This document shows, in pieces, positions 41,919 through 51,251 of a stretch of DNA of 64,000 bases (position 1 is its first letter; each line of letters starts with the position of its first letter). The translations under genes and the position numbers were made by a program. Below the pieces are notes generated by a model that saw only the letters and a program-made list of their open reading frames with translations, was not told the origin of the DNA and made no database searches. Source of the stretch: Emticicia fluvialis (lineage in GTDB: Bacteria; Bacteroidota; Bacteroidia; Cytophagales; Spirosomataceae); contig NZ_JANUSD010000014.1 of NCBI RefSeq assembly GCF_024793945.1, forward strand, positions 1 to 64,000, given 5' to 3'.

Positions 41919-44480
41919 ATGGAAGAAAAAAATAGAAAACGCCTTGACAGGCAATTTTTGACAGACGCAGCAGCAAAAATCAGCGATTCCTGGGGATGGT
42001 TGTTAGATCAGGTTTATCGTTTATTGAGCAAAATATTTGGTGAAAAACGAATTGAATGGGTTGTAGCTACTTTTTATAAAGTAATTGATGACCTGAAAAG
42101 CGCGTTTCAGTCAAAATTTGACCAGGAGGGTCAGTACTTTTTGGTTATCAAGCGTATTTATAAAATTACGGCCCGAGTTGTGCTGTTTGTGCTGTTTTAC
42201 TGGTTCTGTATTGAAACCAATTTTTTGTGGTTGTGTGGCGGTATGCCCAGTATAGAGCAGCTGACTAACCCCAAAATTGCGCAGTCTTCTACTATTTATT
42301 CAAGCGATGGCGTTGAACTCGGCAAATTCTACACCGAAAACCGGCAGACAGTTGATAGCGCACAGATGTCGCCTTGGTTGTTTAAAGCCCTTATTGCCAC
42401 CGAAGACAAACGTTTTTTTGAACACTCAGGTATCGACTTACGGTCGATGGGCGGTGTAGCCGTTGGTATCTTTAGCGGTGGCGAGCGTGGGGGTGGTAGT
42501 ACGGTATCACAGCAATTGGCCAAAAACCTATATAATACACGCCGCAGCGAAATGCGCGGTTTGCTGTATTATGTGCCTGTGTTGCGCACCATTGTGTACA
42601 AAACCAAAGAGTGGTTTACGGCCATAAGGCTTGAAAGACGATTTACGAAAGGAGAAATTCTGACGATGTATCTGAATACTGTCGACTACGGAAATAATGC
42701 TTATGGTATCAGAACTGCCGCCCGTACGTATTTCAGTAAAGAGCCGGATAAGCTTACAGCCGAAGAAGCAGCCGTGCTGGTGGGGCTGCAAAAAGGTACT
42801 ACTTTGTATAACCCGATCAGAAATCCAAAAAATGCTTTAAAACGCCGCAATACGGTTTTGCAGTTAATGGCCAATAACGGAGCATTAAGTAAGAAAGAAG
42901 CCGACGAACTGAGCAAAACAGATATTAAGCTGGTGGTAGACACAGAAATTGATGCCGACAGCCGTGGGAATTATTTTAAAACCGCCCTTGCCAGATATAT
43001 TGAAAACTGGGCCAAAAATAATGAAATAGACCTGGATTTGTACAAAGATGGCCTGAAGATATATACCACTATTGACTCACGCATGCAAGACTACGCCGAA
43101 AATGCGGTCTCTAGCCACATGCGTCGTTTACAAAAGATTTTTGATACTGAGTGGAAAGGTAAAAACCCCTGGATATATGAGAACGGGCAGGAGATTCCGG
43201 GTTATATAGATACGGTAGCCAAACGAACACCAATTTACAAACGTCTGGTTCAGAAATTCGGTAATAATGCCGACTCGATTCATTACTATATGTATGAAAA
43301 GAAAAAAATGACCAAGGTTTTTGTGTGGGGTAAAGAGGGTGCGTCAGAAGAAGATATGCTCATGAGCCCTATTGACTCAATTGTGCACTATAAACGGTTT
43401 TTACAGACTGGCATGATGGCCATGGACCCTTACAATGGTTATATTAAAGCCTGGGTTGGTGGCATAGATTATAATTATTTTAAATATGACCACGTTCGGC
43501 AGGGGCGTCGCCAGCCGGGGTCAACCTTTAAGCCATTTGTGTATGTATCGGCCATTGATGGGCCGCTGAATCTGTCGCCTTGCGATAGACGCATTGATGA
43601 ACCGTTTAAAAAAGAATGGATTGAAAAAGGCGAACCCAAAACCTGGGCTCCCAGAAATGCGGACGGCGTGTTTACTTATGCCAGTATGACTCTGCGACGA
43701 GCGATGGCCAAGTCAATTAACTCAATAGCCGCCAAACTTACCGACGAAGTAAAACCATCAACGGTGGTTTCTTACGCCCGCAAGCTGGGTATTACCACCC
43801 CGCTAGACCCTGTGGCCTCTATCGGGCTTGGGTCGTCAGACGTGTCATTATATGAACTGGTTGCTGCCTATGGTGTTTTTGCCAACGGCGGCGAATACGT
43901 TGAGCCTACCCTGGTAGCTAAAATAGAAGATGCAAAGGGCAAGGTTATCTTTGAAACCGAAATAAAGAAACGTGAGGTAATAAGCCCGGAGTCAGGATTT
44001 CTGATGCAATATATGCTACGCGGTGGTATAGAAGAGCCGGGGGGAACATCGCAGGGCTTATGGGAATACAGCAGTGCCTTGTTTGCCAACGGCGGGCAGG
44101 CAGGCGGAAAAACCGGAACAACCTCTAACTATTCAGACGCCTGGTATATGGGCTTTACCAAAGACCTGGTTTGCGGCGTGTGGGTAGGAGGCGACGACCG
44201 AAGTATCCATTTCCGTTCGCGTATGGGTGAGGGCTCTCGTTCTGCGCTTCCTATTTTCGGTAAGTTTATGCAAAGCGTTTATACCGACAGAAAACTGGGG
44301 TATGTGCCGGGGCCATTTCCAAAACCAAGAGTAACAATCAACAAGAAATATCAGAATTGCGGAGGTGATATTGGCGGTATTCTGGAGTCTGATTCTTTAG
44401 ATATCAACCCCGACACAACCAACACCATTCAGCAGGATGTGATTACGTTTCCGCCTAAAGATACCACCAAAAATAATTAA
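41919..44480 (+). CDS. class A penicillin-binding protein 1A
   Basis: A bifunctional peptidoglycan synthase of 853 aa. It has a cytoplasmic N-terminus of about 80 residues, one transmembrane helix (about 85-105), and a GT51 glycosyltransferase domain with EDKRFFEHSGID and GGSTVSQQLAKNLY. The transpeptidase domain has STFK (in PGSTFKPF), SIN (in KSINS) and KTGTT. The C-terminus is rich in Thr/Asp. It stands alone. Its 3' end forms one arm of a hairpin (44458-44493). Confidence 0.95.
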   Translation: MEEKNRKRLDRQFLTDAAAKISDSWGWLLDQVYRLLSKIFGEKRIEWVVATFYKVIDDLKSAFQSKFDQEGQYFLVIKRIYKITARVVLFVLFYWFCIETNFLWLCGGMPSIEQLTNPKIAQSSTIYSSDGVELGKFYTENRQTVDSAQMSPWLFKALIATEDKRFFEHSGIDLRSMGGVAVGIFSGGERGGGSTVSQQLAKNLYNTRRSEMRGLLYYVPVLRTIVYKTKEWFTAIRLERRFTKGEILTMYLNTVDYGNNAYGIRTAARTYFSKEPDKLTAEEAAVLVGLQKGTTLYNPIRNPKNALKRRNTVLQLMANNGALSKKEADELSKTDIKLVVDTEIDADSRGNYFKTALARYIENWAKNNEIDLDLYKDGLKIYTTIDSRMQDYAENAVSSHMRRLQKIFDTEWKGKNPWIYENGQEIPGYIDTVAKRTPIYKRLVQKFGNNADSIHYYMYEKKKMTKVFVWGKEGASEEDMLMSPIDSIVHYKRFLQTGMMAMDPYNGYIKAWVGGIDYNYFKYDHVRQGRRQPGSTFKPFVYVSAIDGPLNLSPCDRRIDEPFKKEWIEKGEPKTWAPRNADGVFTYASMTLRRAMAKSINSIAAKLTDEVKPSTVVSYARKLGITTPLDPVASIGLGSSDVSLYELVAAYGVFANGGEYVEPTLVAKIEDAKGKVIFETEIKKREVISPESGFLMQYMLRGGIEEPGGTSQGLWEYSSALFANGGQAGGKTGTTSNYSDAWYMGFTKDLVCGVWVGGDDRSIHFRSRMGEGSRSALPIFGKFMQSVYTDRKLGYVPGPFPKPRVTINKKYQNCGGDIGGILESDSLDINPDTTNTIQQDVITFPPKDTTKNN

Positions 44481-44493
44481 GCGGTGGTATCTT
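44458..44493 (+). terminator. hairpin overlapping the PBP1A stop codon
   Basis: AAGATACCACC (44458-44468, coding) pairs perfectly with GGTGGTATCTT (44483-44493, downstream) over a 14-nt loop containing the TAA stop. Only a weak T-rich tract follows, so it may terminate or protect the 3' end. Confidence 0.55.
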
Positions 44494-44581
44494 GATTATT
44501 TTAATAATTTTATTGGTTTTGTTACAACTATTGAGAGAAATTAGGAGTCTTTAAGATAAAAAGCTAAAAATCTCAATAACT

Positions 44582-44932
44582 ATGGAAACAAATCTACACA
44601 AAAATGCCTCAATAAAACTGGCAGGAAAAAAGAAGGTAAATCCGGCACAGGTTCTTTACCTGAAAGCAGATGTAAACTATACAGAAGTGTTTTTGCAGGA
44701 CGGCGAAAAACTGCTGGTGTCAAAAACGCTGAAAGAACTGGAAAAGCGTTTCAGTTGCTATGATTTTTTCCGCACCCATAAATCGTACATGGTTAATTTA
44801 AACTTTGTAACGGGTTACCAGATACACGAAGGGCTGCTGGTGAAACTACAGGAAGACCACCAGGTGAGCCTTTCGCGCCGCAGAAAAGAAATTTTTCTGG
44901 ATACAGTTTCTAAATTTATGAAAGCCGGCTGA
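44582..44932 (+). CDS. stand-alone LytTR DNA-binding domain protein
   Basis: The 116-aa protein is essentially one LytTR domain (about 18-115: VLYLKADVNYTEVFLQDG, FFRTHKSYMVNLNFV, VSLSRRRKEIFL). LytTR domains bind DNA directly and usually follow a receiver; here there is none. It could be a small autonomous regulator or be controlled through another protein. It is convergent with the NTF2-like gene, with zero spacing. Confidence 0.88.
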   Translation: METNLHKNASIKLAGKKKVNPAQVLYLKADVNYTEVFLQDGEKLLVSKTLKELEKRFSCYDFFRTHKSYMVNLNFVTGYQIHEGLLVKLQEDHQVSLSRRRKEIFLDTVSKFMKAG

Positions 44933-45364
44933 TTAACTGGTGTGGTCTGATACAATAAGCCATTTTCCTTTGATTTTTTTCATTATCAGCGTAAAATAAC
45001 CTTCTGCATCTCCTTTCTCAGGGCGTGTAAGATGAAATTTGCCCAACACCCAGCAGGTTGTGGGTGAGTAAAACTCAGTTTTCTGAATATCAAACTTCAG
45101 TTTACCCATGGTAGCCAGGTCGGGGTATGTTTTGTTATAGCGCTCCAGCGTTGCTTTCCAGCCATATATTACCCCGTTTTTTCCGATAAACATCAGCGAG
45201 TCAGACTTCCAGTAATCTTCCATAAAAGCCCTGATGTCTCCTTTGTTCCAGTTTTCATTCTGGCGGCTCAGCACCTTTAAAACTTCCTGACGATTTTTTT
45301 GATTTTGTGCCGATACCTGTAACGACAGTAGAAGGCAAAACAGAGCTGCAATAATTGTTTTCAT
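44933..45364 (-). CDS. secreted NTF2-like/SnoaL-fold protein
   Basis: The 143-aa protein has a cleavable signal peptide (about 1-19, LQVSAQ) and an NTF2-like cone fold pattern (LKVLSRQNENWNKGDIRAFMEDYWKSDSL, FTLIMKKIKGKWLIVSDHTS). Such proteins are small-molecule binding or enzymatic; no activity can be deduced. It is directly convergent with the LytTR gene and divergent from the lipid kinase gene. Confidence 0.82.
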   Translation of the reverse strand: MKTIIAALFCLLLSLQVSAQNQKNRQEVLKVLSRQNENWNKGDIRAFMEDYWKSDSLMFIGKNGVIYGWKATLERYNKTYPDLATMGKLKFDIQKTEFYSPTTCWVLGKFHLTRPEKGDAEGYFTLIMKKIKGKWLIVSDHTS

Positions 45365-45427
45365 ACCTTTGGTTGAGTAGTTTTTATAATGTTAGATACT
45401 TGGCAGACATTTTGCTGCCCTTGTTAC

Positions 45428-45435
45428 TATATTTG
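45428..45435 (+). promoter_or_regulatory. -7 element TATATTTG before the lipid kinase
   Basis: An exact TAnnTTTG 29 bp before the GTG start at 45465. The -33 is weak. Confidence 0.5.
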
Positions 45436-45464
45436 CACTAAAATATAAATTTATTTTAATAATT

Positions 45465-46334
45465 GTGAACAGGCAGGAAATCTGGTTTGTGGTTAACCCG
45501 TTTTCGGGTAGGGTGAAGAACCATCAGAAGGTGGTGAATCTGATTGAAAGCCTTTTAGATAAACAAAGATATAAGCACCGTATTATTGAGACCCGTGCGG
45601 CTGGTCATGCTACCGATATAGCTGCCGAAGCTGCTGCTAAGGAGGTGCCCTATATAGTGGCTATGGGAGGCGACGGCACCGTGAACGAAACCGCAAAGGC
45701 ATTGGTTGGCAGCTCATCAGCCCTGGGTATTTTGCCTATGGGTTCTGGTAATGGGCTGGCTCGGGAGTTGCGCATTTCAATGAATGCCGCAAAAGCTATT
45801 CAGCAATTGAATAATGCTTCTTTAAGAGCCATTGACACCTGCTATGCCAACGAAATGCCATTTTTTTGCACGGCCGGGCTGGGCTTTGATGCCCAATGCG
45901 CTTATGTATTTGCCGGAATGAAAGGCAGGGGGTTGATGAATTATGTAAAAGCGGGGTTTAGCGAGTTCTGGTCTTATAAGCCAGTGGCCTGCCATTTTGG
46001 AGGAAATGAATATGAGGTGTTCAGTATCACTTTCGGTAATGCCAGGCAATTTGGCAATAACGCATATATAGCCCCCATTGCACAAATAGACGACGGTTTT
46101 ATTGACTGCACCCTCATTAACCCTATGCCTTTGTGGGGGGTGCCGGGCATGGTAAACAGCTTGTTCAATCAAACCATACATGAGTCGGCCTTTACTGAAA
46201 GCTACCGTAGCACCTTGTTCAGGTTAAAAGGTAAAGACCGATTACTGATTCATTTTGACGGAGAACCCCGCCAACTGGGAACAGACGAATTAACGATATC
46301 TATTAAGCAGAAAAGTCTGCTGGTAATGACATGA
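45465..46334 (+). CDS. diacylglycerol/lipid kinase family protein (YegS/BmrU-like)
   Basis: The 289-aa protein uses a GTG start. It has the diacylglycerol-kinase catalytic block AMGGDGTVNETAKAL and the GSGNGLAREL substrate/nucleotide motif, then a C-terminal beta-sandwich (IHFDGEPRQLG). The likely reaction is ATP-dependent phosphorylation of a membrane lipid. The stop overlaps the next start by 4 bp (ATGA), so the SUI1 gene is coupled to it. Confidence 0.9.
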   Translation: MNRQEIWFVVNPFSGRVKNHQKVVNLIESLLDKQRYKHRIIETRAAGHATDIAAEAAAKEVPYIVAMGGDGTVNETAKALVGSSSALGILPMGSGNGLARELRISMNAAKAIQQLNNASLRAIDTCYANEMPFFCTAGLGFDAQCAYVFAGMKGRGLMNYVKAGFSEFWSYKPVACHFGGNEYEVFSITFGNARQFGNNAYIAPIAQIDDGFIDCTLINPMPLWGVPGMVNSLFNQTIHESAFTESYRSTLFRLKGKDRLLIHFDGEPRQLGTDELTISIKQKSLLVMT

Positions 46335-46669
46335 AAAACAAGAAACAAAGAGAAGGGGTGGTGTACTCGACAGACCCTGACTTTACCTTTAACTTTGGCG
46401 AAGATGAAGAGCCGGAGACACTGGCACCGCAACAACAGAATCTGAAAATCTGGCTTGACAGAAAAGGCGGTAATAAAGTAGTAAGCCGGATAGATGGCGT
46501 GATAGCCAAAGATGATGACCTGCAAGCCTTAAAAAAGAAGCTACAGAATCTTTGTGGCAGCGGTGGTACGGCCAAAGACGGAGAAATTCTGATTCAGGGA
46601 GACCACCGGGATAAAATTCTGGCCTTTTTGTTGAAAGAGGGTTATAAAGCTAAAAAAGCAGGGGGCTGA
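46331..46669 (+). CDS. SUI1/eIF1-like translation factor (YciH family)
   Basis: A 112-aa protein with an SUI1 fold in its C-terminal 75 residues (KIWLDRKGGNKVVSRIDGV, CGSGGTAKDGEILIQGDHRDKI). The bacterial YciH family is thought to affect initiation fidelity or general translation repression. It overlaps the lipid kinase by 4 bp upstream, and convergently overlaps the MOSC gene by 20 bp at its 3' end. Confidence 0.92.
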   Translation: MKNKKQREGVVYSTDPDFTFNFGEDEEPETLAPQQQNLKIWLDRKGGNKVVSRIDGVIAKDDDLQALKKKLQNLCGSGGTAKDGEILIQGDHRDKILAFLLKEGYKAKKAGG

Positions 46670-47153
46670 ACCCAGGCAATGGTTTTACTTGGTCGCCTGT
46701 TTTTATTCTTCCGCCTTTTACTACCATACAGGTTATGCCGCCGTGGCCTCTCATGGCATTGTACCCGCCGGTTCCCAGGGCTTCTTCCATCTGGCTGCAG
46801 GGATGGCAATAGCCTGTCATTTGCAGAATTGCTTCGCCAATCTGAAAAGCGGCATCGTTAAAGGCCAGCAGATTAATGCCCGATACCACAATGTTTCGGC
46901 GCAGCAGAGCCGGGTCAATGCGCTCTTTTTGCAGCAATCCGGCTACGGCGTTTATGTGTTCGGCCTGTATCAGCGTTACCTGTCTCTTGCGCGACGTCCC
47001 CCTGTATCTGTCGCCCACAATGCCCTGTTTTTCCGTTACTTCAATGCTGTCTGCAACTACCAGTGGTTTTCTGGAAGTAGGCCCGGGACGATAGCTAATC
47101 CATTCAACTTTGCCATGATGGGCAAAAGTCTGAATCAGTTTTTTAATTTCCAT
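46650..47153 (-). CDS. MOSC-domain protein
   Basis: A 167-aa MOSC domain with no other module. The GDRYRGTSRKRQVTLIQAEHINAVA segment and the Cys in TGYCHPCSQME (the MOSC sulfur-carrier Cys) are present. The family handles sulfur transfer to molybdenum cofactor-related or detoxification targets. The partner enzyme is not here. The last 20 bp overlap the 3' end of the SUI1 gene on the other strand. Confidence 0.88.
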   Translation of the reverse strand: MEIKKLIQTFAHHGKVEWISYRPGPTSRKPLVVADSIEVTEKQGIVGDRYRGTSRKRQVTLIQAEHINAVAGLLQKERIDPALLRRNIVVSGINLLAFNDAAFQIGEAILQMTGYCHPCSQMEEALGTGGYNAMRGHGGITCMVVKGGRIKTGDQVKPLPGFSPLLF

Positions 47154-47177
47154 TGGCTAATATCAGGTATTTCTTTC

Positions 47178-47837
47178 TTAAAGCGATGGGGTCTTGAAAT
47201 CTCCGGTTTCGTATGCCCTGCAAAAACTCTTCAGGTCGCACTCACCGCATTTGGGTGTTCTTGCAATGCAAATGTACCGGCCATGCAGAATAAGCCAGTG
47301 GTGGGCAACGGCAATTTTTTCTTCCGGCAGATACTTGACCAGTTCTTTTTCAACCATTAAAGGCGTTTTGGAGGTTTTAGGTACCAGCCCTAACCGGTGC
47401 GACACCCTGAACACGTGCGTGTCAACCGCTATTGCAGGTTGGTTATAAATAACCGACACAATTACATTGGCTGTTTTGCGCCCCACGCCCGGCATTTTTT
47501 GCAGGGCTTCAATGGTATTGGGTACTTCAGAGTTAAACTCGTTTACCAATATACGCGCCATACCTACCAGATGCTTACTTTTGTTGTTAGGGTAGCTTAC
47601 GGTTCTGATGTACTCAAACACTTCGTCTGCTGTTGAAACGGCAAGGCTCTCAGGTGTAGGGTATCGCTCAAACAACCTGGGGGTTATCATATTAATACGT
47701 TTGTCGGTACATTGGGCAGATAGTATAACGGCTACCAGTAATTCATAAGGGTTGCTGTAATGCAGTTCGGTTTCGGCCGTCGGGTAATGTTCTGTAAAGT
47801 AAGAAACCAGCGCTTTATAGCGTTCTTTTGTTCTCAT
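47178..47837 (-). CDS. nth: endonuclease III
   Basis: A DNA glycosylase/AP lyase for oxidised pyrimidines. The 219-aa protein has the helix-hairpin-helix MPGVGRKTA with catalytic Lys121, the catalytic Asp139 in VDTHVFRV, and the 4Fe-4S loop Cys190-x6-Cys197-x2-Cys200-x5-Cys206. It is 24 bp upstream of the MOSC gene on the same strand. Confidence 0.96.
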   Translation of the reverse strand: MRTKERYKALVSYFTEHYPTAETELHYSNPYELLVAVILSAQCTDKRINMITPRLFERYPTPESLAVSTADEVFEYIRTVSYPNNKSKHLVGMARILVNEFNSEVPNTIEALQKMPGVGRKTANVIVSVIYNQPAIAVDTHVFRVSHRLGLVPKTSKTPLMVEKELVKYLPEEKIAVAHHWLILHGRYICIARTPKCGECDLKSFCRAYETGDFKTPSL

Positions 47838-47895
47838 TCTATCAATTCAATTTATAAACAAAGGCCTAAAATAGATAAGAAAAGGCAAAAATCCT

Positions 47896-48999
47896 CTATT
47901 TTAGTTTTTTGCGGCGGTTTCTCTGGAAATCCTCCAGTACAAAACCACCCAACCCGTTCAGGTTACTGTAATAAGCCCTGCCATTATTTACCTCGGTAAA
48001 CTGTTGCACAAACTGTTTAAGGTAGGGGTCTGAGGCGATCATAAAAGTAGTAACCGGAATATCCATCCGGCGAGCCTGTGCGGCCAGGGTAAGGGTTTTG
48101 TTTACAATTTTGCGGTCAAGGCCAAAGCTGTTTTTGTAGTATTTAATTCCCTCTTTCAGGCAGGTAGGTTTGCCGTCGGTAATCATAAACACCTGCTTGT
48201 TTTTGGTTTTTCTGCGGCGCAGCAAATCCATGGCCAGTTCAAGGCCTGCAACGGTGTTGGTATGATACGGGCCTACTTCCAGGTACGGTATATCTTTCAG
48301 CTGTATCTGCCAGGCATCGTTGCCAAATACTAAAATATCAAGGGTATCTTTTGGATATTTGGTTCTGATTAACTCCGCCAATGCCAGCGCTACTTTTTTG
48401 GCAGGGGTAATGCGGTCTTCACCATAAAGAATCATAGAGTGAGAAATATCTATCATCAAAACGGTTGAGGTCTGTATTTTCGACTCCCTGTCTACCACTT
48501 CCAGGTCGCTTTCCAGCAACATAAAATCATCAATGCCACTATTAATCTGCGCGTTTTTAAGAGATTCTGTCATGCTGATTTGCTCAAGCGAATCGCCGAA
48601 CTGAAATGCTCTTACATCGCTGCTCATCTCGTCGCCTGTGCCGGTGTAGGGGGTATGATGGCTGCCGCTCGACTTTGTTCTTTTCAGTTTGCCGAAAATC
48701 TCTTCTAAAGACTGCTTCCTTATTCCCTGCTCGCTTTTAGCTGTCATGCGGTATTGCTGCCCTTCCTGATTCTCTTCTGTTATGTAACCTTTTTGTTTCA
48801 GGTCTTCAATAAAATCAGCCATACCGTATGTGTCGTCAGTTAGTTGATACTGGCGGTCCAGGTCGCTCATATAACTTAGCGCCTGGCTAACGTCTCCGGC
48901 GGTTATTAGCAGCAATTGCTGAAAAATATTGAGCAGCTGCTCAAATTTGGTATTGCCCTTCATATCGGGCTTAAATTCTGAAAAACGGAAACCGGGCAT
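47896..48999 (-). CDS. VWA-domain protein
   Basis: The 367-aa cytoplasmic protein has an N-terminal helical region (about 1-150) and a von Willebrand A domain (about 155-345) with a MIDAS motif DISHSM and the later MITDGKPT. This architecture matches Bacteroidota VWA proteins thought to act with MoxR-type AAA ATPases. No ATPase gene is in the window. The C-terminus is very basic (RNRRKKLK). Function is inferred only at the level of metal-dependent protein binding. Confidence 0.82.
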   Translation of the reverse strand: MPGFRFSEFKPDMKGNTKFEQLLNIFQQLLLITAGDVSQALSYMSDLDRQYQLTDDTYGMADFIEDLKQKGYITEENQEGQQYRMTAKSEQGIRKQSLEEIFGKLKRTKSSGSHHTPYTGTGDEMSSDVRAFQFGDSLEQISMTESLKNAQINSGIDDFMLLESDLEVVDRESKIQTSTVLMIDISHSMILYGEDRITPAKKVALALAELIRTKYPKDTLDILVFGNDAWQIQLKDIPYLEVGPYHTNTVAGLELAMDLLRRRKTKNKQVFMITDGKPTCLKEGIKYYKNSFGLDRKIVNKTLTLAAQARRMDIPVTTFMIASDPYLKQFVQQFTEVNNGRAYYSNLNGLGGFVLEDFQRNRRKKLK

Positions 49000-49164
49000 G
49001 GCAATCTGAATGGGTTAAGATACTCTATTGGTAATAACGTTTTTTACCTGCTGAAAGTTTGGCAGAACAAACAATCATCAATTTTAAGAACTATTAAGAG
49101 TGGGCTTGTCTAAAATCCGAAGATTTGCCGTAAATTGCATCGATTTTATAGTAATTGGCGGCAC

Positions 49165-51120
49165 ATGAGCTTAAAAAAGATATACTCCACTGTTTTATTG
49201 ACTTTTTTCTACGGCCTTTGCCATGCTCAAATCCTGGATGATTCAACCAGGCAGATTTACGGCCTGAAAACCACCCGCTTTGTACTGGAAGAAGATATCC
49301 TTAATAACCGTAAGACATACTATAATCCTGATTCAACGGTTGAGGGTTTCCATTTGTCTTTCGACAGGAATCTGCGTAGCGGCTGGCTGTATCAGGACCT
49401 GGGCCTGATTGGCTCCGCCATTAAACCCTTGTATTTTCAGCCGGCAGAAGAAATTGGCAAGCAACTGGGTTTTAATACCTACGGCTTTTATGCCTTTGAT
49501 GCCCGCAAGGCCAAATATTACAATACCAAGTCGCCTTATACTAACATGCACTACGCGCAGTCGGGCGGGGGAATGCTCTACCTTGATTTCACGCATTCGC
49601 AGAATATAAAGCCCAGGCTAAATGCTACTTTTGATGTTAAACGCCTTACTACCTCTAAACAATACGGAGCCCCCACCTCCCGTGAAGACAGGCTGGTAGA
49701 TAGCTGGGCTGCCCTGGTAAGTGTTAATTATGAGTCAAAAGATGGCAGGTACACCGTTTTAGGCTCTTACAACCATTTTAATCATGCACCAGTTGAGCAG
49801 GGAGGCATAAAGCCGCTTGTAGACAGCATAGGCTATGTAGAGGTTGGAGACCTGGGTAATTACCGGAGTTACCTGCCCAGAATAACCAGCGGCGTAGCCC
49901 GCGACTGGCGCAACGAATTTCATATTTATCAGCAATACCAGCTTTCAAATGGGTTTCAGGTGTATCATACCATTGATTACCAGCATCGAACCGATTATTA
50001 TCATGATTACAGTTTCAAAGCTGATACCATTAATAAACGTACCTATTACCGACAATTACTGCCAACCAATGCAGATGCCCTCAGTGCTATTAAAGACACC
50101 CTGGCTTTAGCATTAAGATACAGGCTGATAGAAAACAAGGTCGGCATCAAGGGCATTTATCGTGGGTTTTCATACCGGCTGCATTTGCGACACCGGCTAT
50201 ACAATCTGACGTCTGATTTTAACGATAATCTGAATGGGTATGCCACTTTCAGGCACAAATACAACCATGAGATAATTACAGGTGCGTGGGCGAATTACTT
50301 TTTTCCTGACAGCCTGAAACGTGCCTATGCTGAAATTGAGTTTGGTAATGTGCAAAGCAACCTGAATGTACGTATCAAGTCAGAATATATCGGCCCTCGT
50401 TTGAAGGCCGGCGTAACTATTCTTTCTATACCTGCTACCATTCTGGATGAATATCTCATTAATAACGACGGAAACTGGTACAGGGCCAGCAGCACTGCCT
50501 TAAGCACCGGTTCAACCCGGCTTTTAAATCAGAATTCCTCCAACTTCTATGCTTCCACTGCCATCGGGTCTAAAAGATTAACGGTGTCGCCGGCGGCCTA
50601 TTTATCTTTGGTAGATAACTACCTGTATTATGACAAAAACGCGCAGGTGCAGCAACTGTCGGCGCCTGTATATATAGCCAGAGCAGGCCTTGGACTGGAG
50701 TACCGCTGGAAACGGTTAACCATTGCCAACCAGATTTACCTGGCTGCTACCGATAAAAAAGATATTGTGCGTATGCCTGTTATTGCCAACAATACCACCA
50801 TTACGCACGACTTTGTTTATGCCAAAAAACTGCATATCAATCTGGGTGCGGATATTTATTATCGTTCGGCGTATCTGGCAGACAACTACATGCCTCTTAA
50901 CCGTCAGTTTTACCTGCAGGATGCCGCCACCGGACGAAAAGCCTGGGGGTATCCGGTAGTAGACTTGTTCGCCAATCTTAAAATAAGTAAGGTTCGCGTT
51001 TTTCTTAAGTTTGCTCATGCCAATCAGGGTTTCCCGGCACAGGGATATTTTGTGGGGTCGGTGTATCCTGGTATGAGACGCACTTTCTTTTTAGGCGCCA
51101 ACTGGCCTTTGTTCGACTAA
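49165..51120 (+). CDS. putative beta-barrel porin (Bacteroidota porin family)
   Basis: I start it at 49165 (MSLKKIYSTVLLTFFYGLCHAQ), which gives a signal peptide; the frame from 49135 adds ten residues without support. The 651-aa protein shows alternating amphipathic strands rich in Tyr, Arg, Asn and Asp throughout (YRLHLRHRLYNLTSDFND and many similar), ending in FLGANWPLFD. This fits the large putative-porin family of Bacteroidota. No TonB box or plug is seen. Confidence 0.82.
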   Translation: MSLKKIYSTVLLTFFYGLCHAQILDDSTRQIYGLKTTRFVLEEDILNNRKTYYNPDSTVEGFHLSFDRNLRSGWLYQDLGLIGSAIKPLYFQPAEEIGKQLGFNTYGFYAFDARKAKYYNTKSPYTNMHYAQSGGGMLYLDFTHSQNIKPRLNATFDVKRLTTSKQYGAPTSREDRLVDSWAALVSVNYESKDGRYTVLGSYNHFNHAPVEQGGIKPLVDSIGYVEVGDLGNYRSYLPRITSGVARDWRNEFHIYQQYQLSNGFQVYHTIDYQHRTDYYHDYSFKADTINKRTYYRQLLPTNADALSAIKDTLALALRYRLIENKVGIKGIYRGFSYRLHLRHRLYNLTSDFNDNLNGYATFRHKYNHEIITGAWANYFFPDSLKRAYAEIEFGNVQSNLNVRIKSEYIGPRLKAGVTILSIPATILDEYLINNDGNWYRASSTALSTGSTRLLNQNSSNFYASTAIGSKRLTVSPAAYLSLVDNYLYYDKNAQVQQLSAPVYIARAGLGLEYRWKRLTIANQIYLAATDKKDIVRMPVIANNTTITHDFVYAKKLHINLGADIYYRSAYLADNYMPLNRQFYLQDAATGRKAWGYPVVDLFANLKISKVRVFLKFAHANQGFPAQGYFVGSVYPGMRRTFFLGANWPLFD

Positions 51121-51215
51121 AAACTGCTATTTACCCTGTTTATTAAGAGCTTAAGAGTGAAATCGTATTTGATTTATTTATTTTTAGCTAAGAAACTGTT
51201 CAATTAAAGAATTTG

Positions 51216-51223
51216 TATCTTTG
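51216..51223 (+). promoter_or_regulatory. promoter of the glycosyltransferase operon, TATCTTTG
   Basis: The very typical Bacteroidota -7 context ATTTGTATCTTTGCATAC, 29 bp before the ATG at 51252. The -33 is degenerate. Confidence 0.65.
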
Positions 51224-51251
51224 CATACTTTAAAACCTAAACTCTTGATTC

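Noticed and set aside
46689..47360. 223-codon plus-strand reading frame
   Set aside because: It is antisense to the MOSC and nth genes, whose motifs and catalytic residues are unambiguous.
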